From assembly GCA_001917735.1 (NCBI GenBank), contig MNEO01000063.1, positions 1 through 13,519 on the forward strand: DNA of 13,519 nt, in the 5' to 3' direction. Made by a program: the position numbers and the translations under genes. Under the pieces are notes generated by a model. The model was not told where the DNA came from and made no database searches. It was given only the letters and a program-made list of their open reading frames with translations. The stretch is from Chloroflexi bacterium 13_1_40CM_68_21. Its GTDB lineage: Bacteria > Chloroflexota > Limnocylindria > P2-11E. Positions within the stretch are counted from its first letter, which is position 1. The number at the start of each line of letters is the position of its first letter. Positions 7,065-13,410 of the stretch are shown here, one piece after another.

Positions 7065-8323
7065 TGCCGGACGAGCGACGCAAACGCGAGCGGCGTGCCC
7101 AGGCCCGCCGCAAGGTCGACCGAAAGGTGACGACGGGGTCGAAGCTCGACCTCATCCTCGACGTCACCCGCGGGCTCATGTCGATCACCGACCTCGACGC
7201 GCTCCTGCGCGACATGGCTCAGGCGACGACGAAGCTCCTCGACGCCGACCGCGCGACGATCTTCATCGTGGACCGGGAGAAGAACGAGCTCTGGTCGCGC
7301 GTCGCGCTCGGCGCGGGTGTCGGCGAGATCCGTCTGGCGATGGGCGTCGGCATCGCGGGCACCGTCGCGGCCACGGGCGAGACGATCAATATCCCCGACG
7401 CCTACGCCGATCCGCGGTTCAATCCCGAGCCGGACAAGCGCAGCGGCTACCGCACCAAGAGCCTGCTGACCTTTCCGATGACCGGTCAGAACGGTCGCGT
7501 CATCGGCGTGTTCCAGGTCGTGAACAAGAAGGGCGGGGAGCATTTCACGTCGGACGACGAGGAGACCCTGAGCTCGCTCGGGGCCTCGGCGGCCATCGCC
7601 GTCGAGAACGCGCAGCTGCTCGCGGGCCAGAAGCGTCTCTGGGAGACGTTGATCGAGACCCTCGCCGTGACGATCGACGCCCGCGACCAGCAGACGGCCG
7701 GCCACAGCCAGCGAGTCACGCGGTACGCCGAGGTCATCGGACGCGCGTTGGGACTTGTCGGCGTCGAGCTCGAAAAGCTTCGCGCGGCCGCGCTGCTCCA
7801 CGACTACGGGAAGATCGCGGTGCGCGACGAGTTTCTGACGAAGCCGGGCAAGCTCGACGAGGCCGAGTTCGCATACATGAAGGCCCACGCCGAAAAGACC
7901 GGCGAGTTCCTCGCGCACCTCGAATTCCCGCACGACATGCGTGAGGTGCCGATCATGGCGGCGCAGCACCACGAACGAATGGACGGGAAGGGCTATCCGC
8001 GCGGGCTGCCCGCGGAACGCATCGTCCTCGGAGCGCGGATCGTTGCCGCAGCTGACGTCTTCGATGCGCTGACCGCGCCGCGCTACTACAAGCCCGCGTA
8101 CACGCTCGACAAGACCCTCGAGATCATGGACACGATGGCCGGCGATCACCTCGATCCGGACGTGATCGCGGCGGTGCGCAAGGCCGTTCACGATCTCGAG
8201 TGGACGCTCGAATCGCTGAAGCACACCTGGCCCAAGGCCGGCGACGAGAGCGTGGCGCGCAGCCAGGAGGCCCCCAGCGCCCTGTCCGAGCGCGACCAGG
8301 AACCAAAGGCGAGAGATCGATGA
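7064..8323 (+). CDS. GAF-HD-GYP cyclic-dinucleotide phosphodiesterase
   Basis: This 419-residue cytoplasmic enzyme probably hydrolyses c-di-GMP (HD-GYP family), although some relatives cut cGAMP. A very basic N-terminus (about residues 5-22) precedes a GAF domain (about 30-190) with a complete NKFDE signature: N154, K155, F161, D165 and E166. A linker helix leads to the HD-GYP domain (about 195-375). Its catalytic H246-D247 lie in LLHDYGKIAV, with HHERMDGKGYP at 302-312 (GYP at 310-312) followed by ARIVAAADVFDAL, so the active site looks intact. The last 30 or so residues are polar and probably disordered. The start overlaps the GAF gene stop (TGATG), and the end overlaps the next gene as ATGA. 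The GAF domain suggests control by cAMP or cGMP; that control is inference. Confidence 0.93.
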   Translation: MPDERRKRERRAQARRKVDRKVTTGSKLDLILDVTRGLMSITDLDALLRDMAQATTKLLDADRATIFIVDREKNELWSRVALGAGVGEIRLAMGVGIAGTVAATGETINIPDAYADPRFNPEPDKRSGYRTKSLLTFPMTGQNGRVIGVFQVVNKKGGEHFTSDDEETLSSLGASAAIAVENAQLLAGQKRLWETLIETLAVTIDARDQQTAGHSQRVTRYAEVIGRALGLVGVELEKLRAAALLHDYGKIAVRDEFLTKPGKLDEAEFAYMKAHAEKTGEFLAHLEFPHDMREVPIMAAQHHERMDGKGYPRGLPAERIVLGARIVAAADVFDALTAPRYYKPAYTLDKTLEIMDTMAGDHLDPDVIAAVRKAVHDLEWTLESLKHTWPKAGDESVARSQEAPSALSERDQEPKARDR

Positions 8324-9150
8324 AGGTCCGTTTTTGGGGCACGCGCGGCTCGATCCCGACGCCGGGCCCGTCGACCGTGCGCTACGGGGGCAACACCGCG
8401 TGCGTCGAGGTGCGCGACAGCTCCGGCTCGCTCCTCGTCCTCGATGCCGGCACGGGGCTGCGCGAGCTCGGCCTCGCGCTCATGAACGGAGGCGGCCCGC
8501 GGCCGTTCTCGGTGGATCTGCTGCTATCGCACCTTCACTGGGATCACATCCAGGGCATCCCGTTCTTCCGCCCGGCCTTTGACCCGAAGACGTCGCTGCG
8601 CATCCGCGGACCGAAACAGTCGCGCGCCTTGCGCGAGCTCCTCGGTCTCGGCATGGACGATCCGTTCTTTCCGGTGGACCTGGACGACCTCCCCGCGCGG
8701 CTCGAGGTCGGCGAGCTCCACGACGGAAGCGAGGAGCGGATCGGGCACTTCCGTGTGAAGGCCGCGAGCATCTTCCATCCCGCGCCCGCGCTCGCGTTCC
8801 GTCTCGAGGCCGACGACCGCTCGCTGGTCTACGCGACCGACACCGAAGATCCGTTCTCCGGGAAGCCGAACCCGGTCATCACCCTTTCGACCGGGGCGGA
8901 CACGCTCATCCACGACGCGCAGTTCACCGAGGCCGACTTCAAGCCGACCTGGGGCCACTCCACGATCGCCAGCGCGATCGATGTCGCGGTCAAGGCGCAG
9001 GTCAAGCGCCTCGTCCTGTACCACCACGACCCGGATCGGAGCGATGACGCGCTCGACCGGATCGCGGTCGAGGCGCAGAAGCAGACGGACGAGCGCGCGA
9101 AAGGCATAGAGGTCCTGGTCGCCCGGGAGGGCATGGAGCTCACGATCTAG
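8320..9150 (+). CDS. Metallo-beta-lactamase-fold hydrolase (PhnP-like)
   Basis: This is a 276-residue MBL-fold metallo-hydrolase of the PhnP/COG1235-like group. It opens with VRFWGTRGSIPTPGP and RYGGNTACVEV, typical of this branch. The dinuclear metal motif HxHxDH is intact (H71, H73, D75, H76). Later ligands are likely D174 in YATDTED and the histidines in IHDAQF and YHHDPDRSDD. Relatives include cyclic-nucleotide and cyclic-phosphate phosphodiesterases, but many are uncharacterised, so the substrate here is open. ATG 8320 overlaps the HD-GYP stop as ATGA, and upstream codons in frame belong to that gene. Being coupled to a cyclase and an HD-GYP enzyme makes a cyclic-nucleotide phosphodiesterase role plausible. 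No signal peptide is seen. Confidence 0.88.
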   Translation: MKVRFWGTRGSIPTPGPSTVRYGGNTACVEVRDSSGSLLVLDAGTGLRELGLALMNGGGPRPFSVDLLLSHLHWDHIQGIPFFRPAFDPKTSLRIRGPKQSRALRELLGLGMDDPFFPVDLDDLPARLEVGELHDGSEERIGHFRVKAASIFHPAPALAFRLEADDRSLVYATDTEDPFSGKPNPVITLSTGADTLIHDAQFTEADFKPTWGHSTIASAIDVAVKAQVKRLVLYHHDPDRSDDALDRIAVEAQKQTDERAKGIEVLVAREGMELTI

Positions 9151-9188
9151 AGAGGGCTCGGAGTGCGGGCGAGTCCGATACTGCGTGC

Positions 9189-9195
9189 GGGGAGG
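9189..9195 (+). promoter_or_regulatory. Shine-Dalgarno deciding the start of the GerW-like gene
   Basis: GGGGAGG is separated by six bases from ATG 9202, and it decides between that ATG and the upstream in-frame GTG at 9163. Confidence 0.6.
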
Positions 9196-9201
9196 TGTGC
9201 C

Positions 9202-9534
9202 ATGAACGCGCTTGAGGTTCTCAACCAGACCAAGGACGCCATCACGGTCCGCCGCGTCTACGGCGAGCCCTACCAGCAGGATGGCGTGACGATCATCCCC
9301 GCCGCGAACGTGATGGGCGGCGGCGGCGGCGGCGGTGACACCGAGGGCAACGGCGGTGGCGGGTTCGGCGTGGTCGCGCGCCCGGCGGGTGCCTGGGTCA
9401 TCAAGGATGGCGAGGCGCAGTGGCGCCCGGCCCTCGACTTGAACCGCGTGATCTTCATGGGCCAGCTCGTCGCCATCATCGCGCTCCTGACCGCACGCTC
9501 TATCGCGAAGACACTGGCAAAGAGAAGAGCGTGA
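9202..9534 (+). CDS. GerW/YtfJ-like small protein with Gly-rich region and C-terminal membrane helix
   Basis: The protein has 110 residues and resembles the GerW/YtfJ family, named after a Bacillus spore protein but common in non-sporulating bacteria. Seen are YGEPYQQDGVTIIPAANV (about residues 20-37), a glycine-rich stretch at 39-54, FGVVARPAGAWVIKDGE (55-71), and a hydrophobic helix at about 83-98 followed by a basic tail ending KRRA. I chose ATG 9202 because GGGGAGG at 9189-9195 lies six bases upstream; a GTG at 9163 in the same frame lacks such a site. It follows the hydrolase gene by 51 bases and may be cotranscribed. Its function is unknown. It ends four bases before an oppositely oriented tRNA. 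Confidence 0.8.
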   Translation: MNALEVLNQTKDAITVRRVYGEPYQQDGVTIIPAANVMGGGGGGGDTEGNGGGGFGVVARPAGAWVIKDGEAQWRPALDLNRVIFMGQLVAIIALLTARSIAKTLAKRRA

Positions 9535-9538
9535 CGAG

Positions 9539-9621
9539 TGGGCGAGGAGGGAGTCGAACCCTCACGCTCTTTCGAGCAAGAGCTCCTAAAACTCTCGCGT
9601 ATTCCGTTTCGCCACTCGCCC
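9539..9621 (-). tRNA. tRNA-Leu (anticodon UAG)
   Basis: The minus strand folds into a complete class II tRNA. It has a perfect seven-pair acceptor stem GGGCGAG/CTCGCCC with discriminator A, a short D arm with GG in the loop, an anticodon stem AGAGT/GCTCT around loop TTTAGGA (anticodon at 9586-9588), a long variable arm GCTC-GAAA-GAGC, and a T arm GAGGG/CCCTC with loop TTCGACT. A 3' CCA is not encoded. The UAG anticodon reads CUA/CUN leucine codons. It lies 21 bases downstream of the GGDEF gene on the same strand and faces the end of the GerW-like gene. Confidence 0.95.
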
Positions 9622-9642
9622 ACGTCTAGCGTAGCGGCGGCG

Positions 9643-10569
9643 TTACCTCTTGCGGCGGTCGACAGCCCAGCTCGATCCAGGCTGGCGCTTCGCGACCTCT
9701 TTCACTTCCGCTGCGGCGCGGGCCGCGGCGATCGCACCGTCGAAGCGACCGGGGGCGACGTTCACGATCCCGATCGAGAGCGACGCGAGCGAGATGCGCC
9801 GGAGGATGCCTCTGCGGTCCCGCGCTTCGATCGCCCCACGCCGCCGATCCTCTTCGTCGTACAGAGAGGGCGCGGTCTCGTCGAACCGCTGCGTGATGCA
9901 CGCCGCGAGCTTCTCCGACTCCTCTGAAGGCGCGAGCACAACGAAGTCATCGCCACCGATGTGGCCGAGGAACCGCTCGCCTTCCATCCCCCAGCTGATC
10001 TCGGCCAGGAGCTGGGCGAGGCTCGAGATCATGAGGTCGCCGCGCGCGAACCCGTAGTGATCGTTGAACTCCTTGAACCGGTCGATGTCGACATAGAGGA
10101 GCGCGAATCGCTCCCGCCGCGCGAGCCGCGCCTCGATCTCCCCGGTGATCGTGGTGTTGCCGGGGAGGCCCGAGAGCGGGTTGACCGCGCGCAGGCCGCT
10201 CGATCTACGGACGGCCGCGCCCACCCGCGCGAGGAGCTCGTCCGCGTCGTATGGCTTGGTGATGTAGTCGTCGGCACCGGCCTCGAGCTCGGCGAGCCGT
10301 TCATCTCTGCTGGAGTGGGCGGATAGGAAGACCGTCGGGAGGAACCGCGTACGCGGATCGCGGCGGAGCGCGCGGTGAACATCCGTTCCGGACATTCCCG
10401 GAAGCCCAAGGTCGAGCAGGACGAGGTCGGGGTGAGCGGTGCGCACGGAAACGAGCGCGGCCTCACCGTCGATCGCCTCGCAGCACTCGTACCCTGCGTC
10501 CTCGAGGAGTGCCCGCACCGCACCGCGGGTCGCTTCGTCGTCCTCGACGACGAGAACGCGTCCCGACAT
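9643..10569 (-). CDS. Response regulator with receiver and GGDEF (GGDDF) domain
   Basis: This 308-residue cytoplasmic protein has an N-terminal receiver (about 1-120) with acidic pocket E9-D10-D11, phospho-acceptor D53 in LLDLGLPGMSG, switch S83 and K105 in ITKPYD. A GGDEF domain follows at about 128-295: YVDIDRFKEFNDHYGFARGD at 159-178, and the signature HIGGDDF with GGDDF at 205-209. GGDDF deviates from the usual GGDEF/GGEEF, and GH of the nucleotide-binding loop is GF. There is no RxxD inhibitory site before the signature (E and R occupy the R and D positions). It may make c-di-GMP weakly or act as a nucleotide sensor. The ATG at 10569 starts directly before the receiver; no good Shine-Dalgarno is visible. 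No partner kinase lies in the window. Confidence 0.9.
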   Translation of the reverse strand: MSGRVLVVEDDEATRGAVRALLEDAGYECCEAIDGEAALVSVRTAHPDLVLLDLGLPGMSGTDVHRALRRDPRTRFLPTVFLSAHSSRDERLAELEAGADDYITKPYDADELLARVGAAVRRSSGLRAVNPLSGLPGNTTITGEIEARLARRERFALLYVDIDRFKEFNDHYGFARGDLMISSLAQLLAEISWGMEGERFLGHIGGDDFVVLAPSEESEKLAACITQRFDETAPSLYDEEDRRRGAIEARDRRGILRRISLASLSIGIVNVAPGRFDGAIAAARAAAEVKEVAKRQPGSSWAVDRRKR

Positions 10570-10648
10570 GTAACGAGCGTCGGCTTGCCGCGCTCCGGTC
10601 GCAATAGGAGAGGCGTACTCGGACCATCGGTCGCTCGCACGCCCGCCA

Positions 10649-10681
10649 GGTCAACAGCCGGTCAATGCGTCAATAGGTCAA
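10649..10681 (-). repeat. Four TTGAC direct repeats upstream of the GGDEF gene
   Basis: On the minus strand TTGACCTA, TTGACGCA and TTGACCGG follow each other with an eight-base period, then CTG and a fourth TTGACC. They cover 10681 down to 10649. They begin at the stop codon of the dehydrogenase gene and end 79 bases before the GGDEF start. TTGAC resembles a -35 box, but no good -10 follows any copy at the usual distance, so an operator-like array fits at least as well. The rest of the 10570-10648 gap shows nothing I recognise. Confidence 0.5.
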
Positions 10682-11577
10682 CGCTGCCGGGCCTCCACGC
10701 CGGATAGCCGCTCGATCACCTTGAGCAGCGCGTGATTTCCCTCGCGCCCGCCACCGCCCTGCTGCAGCGCGTTGTAGAGCGCGTGCACGAGGGCGGTCCC
10801 CGGTAGCGAGACATGATCGACGAACGCGTTGTCGAGGACCAGGCGGAGGTCCTTCTGCTGAAGATCGACCATGAAGCCCGCACGGAAGTCGCCCGCGAGC
10901 ATCTTCGGCGCGTAGTTCTGCATCGCCCAGGACGATCCCGCGCCGCCGGCGATGACCTGGCGCGTGCGCTCGAGATCGATGCCCTGCGCTTTCGCGAAAA
11001 CGAGCGCCTCGGAGACTCCAAGATTGTTGATGGCGACGGCGATCTGGTTCGCGAGCTTGCAGGCCTGGCCCGCGCCGTGATCGCCGATGTGGACGATCGT
11101 CTTACCGAGGGCTTCGAACAGCGGCATCGCGCGCTTCACGTCACCCTCGTCCCCGCCGACCATGATCGCGAGCCGGGCCTCGATCGCACCGACCTCGCCA
11201 CCGGAGACCGGCGCGTCCAGCGTGCGGAAGGCCGGGCGGTTCGCGGCCGCGCGCTTGGCGATGTCCCTCGTCGCCGCGGGGCTGATCGTGCTCATGTCGA
11301 TCGCGAGCAATCCCTCGTGCGCCCCGCGCGCGACGCCGTCGGGGCCGAACATCACCGCTTCGACGTCGGGCGTGTTGGTCACGATCGTCACGACGATGTC
11401 GCTGCGTTCGGCGACCTCGCGCGGCGTGCGCACCAGCGCGGCACCCGCGTCGGCGAGCGGTTTCGCGCGATCGATCGTCCGATTCGTCACCGTGACCGCG
11501 AACCCCGCCTTGAGCGCGTTGCGGGCCATCGGGGCGCCCATGATCCCCGTGCCGACGAACCCGACGCGATCCTTCAC
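10678..11577 (-). CDS. NAD(P)-dependent beta-hydroxyacid dehydrogenase (HIBADH/GarR family)
   Basis: This enzyme reversibly oxidises a beta-hydroxyacid such as 3-hydroxyisobutyrate, or reduces tartronate semialdehyde; the exact substrate cannot be read from the sequence. It has 299 residues, the family norm. Seen are the dinucleotide motif GFVGTGIMGAPMA (6-18), N32-R33 after the second strand (suggesting NADP), the substrate loop DAPVSGGEVGA (121-131), the catalytic K174 in GAGQACKLANQ, GAGSSWAMQN, and the C-terminal FMVDLQQKDLRL. I chose GTG 11577 because the Rossmann motif starts five residues later and it lies four bases after the stop of the preceding gene. An ATG at 11604 would overlap that gene by 23 bases. 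The protein ends in RQR with TGA inside the TTGAC repeats. Confidence 0.88.
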   Translation of the reverse strand: MKDRVGFVGTGIMGAPMARNALKAGFAVTVTNRTIDRAKPLADAGAALVRTPREVAERSDIVVTIVTNTPDVEAVMFGPDGVARGAHEGLLAIDMSTISPAATRDIAKRAAANRPAFRTLDAPVSGGEVGAIEARLAIMVGGDEGDVKRAMPLFEALGKTIVHIGDHGAGQACKLANQIAVAINNLGVSEALVFAKAQGIDLERTRQVIAGGAGSSWAMQNYAPKMLAGDFRAGFMVDLQQKDLRLVLDNAFVDHVSLPGTALVHALYNALQQGGGGREGNHALLKVIERLSGVEARQR

Positions 11578-11581
11578 CGGA

Positions 11582-11908
11582 CTAGTTGCGCTGGATGTCG
11601 TCATCGCGCGAGAGGAACACGCTTCGGTCGCTGCTCTCCTCGGACACCAGGAACGTTCCTGCCTCGGTCTCGTCCACATTCACCGACGCGACGAGGAGAT
11701 CGTCGGTCACGTGGATGAAGCCCTGTGTGCGTGCGAGCTCGGTCGCGATCGCCTCGGAGAGCGAGTCCTCCTCGAAGGAATCGACGAGCAGCGTGCGCGC
11801 CTTCTTCACCAGCGCGAAGAATTCGAGCGGTTCGAAGCGGCGCTCGTGCGCGAGGAGCACGGCGGCGCCGAGCTCCTCATCCCCTTCGTGAATCTCGTAG
11901 AAGAACAT
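11582..11908 (-). CDS. Small acidic protein of unknown function
   Basis: I do not recognise this 108-residue protein. It begins MFFYEIHEGDEELGAAVL, is rich in Glu and Asp, and ends SRDDDIQRN. It has no signal peptide, membrane helix or cysteine. Predicted helices around EFFALVKKAR and SLSEAIATELAR separate beta-like stretches, suggesting a compact alpha/beta fold. A further ATG at 11932 adds eight residues but would overlap the candidate -10 element, so I prefer 11908. Longer versions of this frame run antisense through tig and are not credible. It sits four bases upstream of the dehydrogenase start, so the two are probably cotranscribed. It diverges from tig, which may imply a protein-quality or general housekeeping context. 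Confidence 0.68.
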   Translation of the reverse strand: MFFYEIHEGDEELGAAVLLAHERRFEPLEFFALVKKARTLLVDSFEEDSLSEAIATELARTQGFIHVTDDLLVASVNVDETEAGTFLVSEESSDRSVFLSRDDDIQRN

Positions 11909-11910
11909 CT

Positions 11911-11939
11911 GCGACCGACGAGCGTACCCCATTAAACTC
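11911..11939. promoter_or_regulatory. Candidate overlapping divergent promoters (tig and small acidic gene)
   Basis: The octamer ATTAAACT at 11931-11938 is the only AT-rich spot in the 42-base gap. On the plus strand TAAACT-like bases, with a weak GCGACC -35 at 11911-11916 about 17 bases upstream, would start tig mRNA a few bases before its ATG at 11951, giving a nearly leaderless message. On the minus strand TTTAAT (11936-11931) would serve the small acidic gene. The two promoters would compete for the same DNA. Neither gene has an obvious Shine-Dalgarno. Confidence 0.35.
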
Positions 11940-11950
11940 AGAGCATCTCC

Positions 11951-13381
11951 ATGCAGGAATCCCCGAAGGCCGCCCCCTCGTCCGTCAAGCACACCCTCCG
12001 CCGTGAGGCGGGGTCGCGGGTGACGCTCGATGTCGAGGTCGAGGCCGCGCGTCTCGCGCGCGCCGCGGACGCCGCGTTCGCGAAGCATGTGCAGCACGCC
12101 AAGATCCCCGGCTTCCGCCCGGGCAAGGCACCGCGCGCGATGTACGAGCGAACGTACGGCAAGCAGCATCTCTGGGAGGACGCGGCCGACGACCTGATGG
12201 ACCAGACCTACCGCGAGATCGTCGACGCGGAGCGAATCGAGCCGATCGACCGGCCCGACGCGAAAGTCACCCAGCTCGAGGAAGGCAAGCCGCTCCGCTA
12301 TACCGCCACGGTCGTCGTCCGGCCTGAGGTCGTGCTCGGGGACTACCTCGCGCATGGCGCCAAAGTCGAACCCGGGCCGCCCGGTGACGAGGAGGTCGAG
12401 CGGACGATCGCCGCAATGCGCGAGAGTCACGCCCAGCTCCGGCCGGTCGATCGTCCCGCAAAGAGCGGGGACATCCTGACTGTCGACATCGACGCGTCCC
12501 TACCCGACAAGAAGCTCCCGCCCTTCGCCCGCAACGCGCACATCGAGGCCGGGAAGGATCTCGGCATCGCCGGTCTCGGCGAGGCGCTCGTCGGCATGAA
12601 GGCCGGTGCGGAGAAGAAGGTCGATCTCACGTTCCCCGACGAGGCCAGCGAGGGTGAGCTCACCGGCAAGACCGGGACGTTCAGCATCCGGCCGTCGCAG
12701 GTCGCGGAGAAGGTCCTTCCGCCGCTCGACGACGAGTTCGCGAAGACCGTTGGCGTCGCCGATCTCGTCGGCCTGCGCAAGGCGGTGCGCAACGAGCTCG
12801 CGCACGCCGCATTCCACGAGGCGCGCGACGACGCGGCGGAAAAGGCCGTCGAGCACGCCCTCGCGACGTCGACCGTCGAGATCCCCGAGGTGCTCGTGCA
12901 GGACGAGCTCGACCACCTGGTCGCCGACCTCAAGGCTCGCGTGAAGGAGCAGGGCGTCACCTACGAGAAGTTCCTCCTTCAGGCGCGAAAGACCGAGGAA
13001 GAGCTGCGCAAGGAGTGGCGGCCGATCGCCGAACGCCGCGCGAAGTCGCTCCTCGTGCTCGACGCGATCGCACGCAAGGAGGGCGTCACCGTGACCGGTG
13101 AGGAGCTCGCCGCTTCCGCGGCGGCGACGCCCCTCGCGCAAGTCGATCCGCAGGCGCTGCGCTCGCCCGCGGTGCTCGCTTCGCTGGCGCGTTCGATCCG
13201 CAACCGCAAGACCGTCGACAAGCTCGTCGGCCTCGACTCGCCTGACGCCGAACGCGAGGCCATCAGAAAGGCCGGCGGAGACGTGGAAGAGCCGAAGAAG
13301 CCCGAGATCATCGTGCCCGAGAGGACCGACGCGACCAGCGAAGGACGCGAGGCGATCAGAGCGCTGCTCGAGAAGAAGTGA
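11951..13381 (+). CDS. tig: Trigger factor, ribosome-associated chaperone/prolyl isomerase
   Basis: This protein binds near the ribosome exit tunnel and shields nascent chains. In its 476 residues the N-terminal ribosome-binding domain (about 12-150) carries the signature GFRPGKAP at 54-61. An FKBP-type prolyl isomerase domain (about 155-245) includes SGDILTVDIDA, GLGEALVGMKAGAEKKVDLTFP and the end of its fold near GTFSIRPSQV. A helical C-terminal chaperone domain (about 250-430) contains PPLDDEFAKTVG and IPEVLVQDELDHLV. A charged tail of about 45 residues (DAEREAIRK to LLEKK) extends beyond the usual end. ATG 11951 has no clear Shine-Dalgarno and may be nearly leaderless. clpP and clpX, frequent neighbours of tig, are not downstream here; a convergent hydrolase gene follows instead. 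Confidence 0.95.
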   Translation: MQESPKAAPSSVKHTLRREAGSRVTLDVEVEAARLARAADAAFAKHVQHAKIPGFRPGKAPRAMYERTYGKQHLWEDAADDLMDQTYREIVDAERIEPIDRPDAKVTQLEEGKPLRYTATVVVRPEVVLGDYLAHGAKVEPGPPGDEEVERTIAAMRESHAQLRPVDRPAKSGDILTVDIDASLPDKKLPPFARNAHIEAGKDLGIAGLGEALVGMKAGAEKKVDLTFPDEASEGELTGKTGTFSIRPSQVAEKVLPPLDDEFAKTVGVADLVGLRKAVRNELAHAAFHEARDDAAEKAVEHALATSTVEIPEVLVQDELDHLVADLKARVKEQGVTYEKFLLQARKTEEELRKEWRPIAERRAKSLLVLDAIARKEGVTVTGEELAASAAATPLAQVDPQALRSPAVLASLARSIRNRKTVDKLVGLDSPDAEREAIRKAGGDVEEPKKPEIIVPERTDATSEGREAIRALLEKK

Positions 13382-13409
13382 AGGGGCGGGGCCCCCTCAC
13401 TTCTTCTCG
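13369..13409. terminator. Long bidirectional terminator hairpin between convergent genes
   Basis: The arms CGAGAAGAAGTGAAGGGG (13369-13386) and CCCCCTCACTTCTTCTCG (13392-13409) pair over 18 bases with a single A-C mismatch and a CGGGG loop. The stem contains the tig stop codon and ends one base before the stop of the opposing gene. No T-run follows on either side, so it differs from a textbook intrinsic terminator, but its symmetry and position fit shared termination of both convergent messages. Confidence 0.8.
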
Positions 13410-13410
13410 G

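Noticed and set aside
9300..9363. Run of GGC/GGT repeats as a microsatellite or regulatory repeat
   Set aside because: It encodes the glycine-rich loop that belongs to the GerW/YtfJ family, so the protein explains it.
9538..9927. Plus-strand frame beginning MGEEGVEPSRSFEQ
   Set aside because: It translates the antisense strand of tRNA-Leu and then of the GGDEF gene; this is a familiar false call over class II tRNAs.
11578..11604. ATG 11604 as start of the hydroxyacid dehydrogenase
   Set aside because: It would add nine residues before the Rossmann fold, overlap the upstream gene by 23 bases and has no Shine-Dalgarno; GTG 11577 fits family length better, although the choice is not certain.
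11909..12430. Longer version of the small acidic gene starting at 12430
   Set aside because: The extension is antisense to the conserved N-terminal domain of tig and shows no family features.
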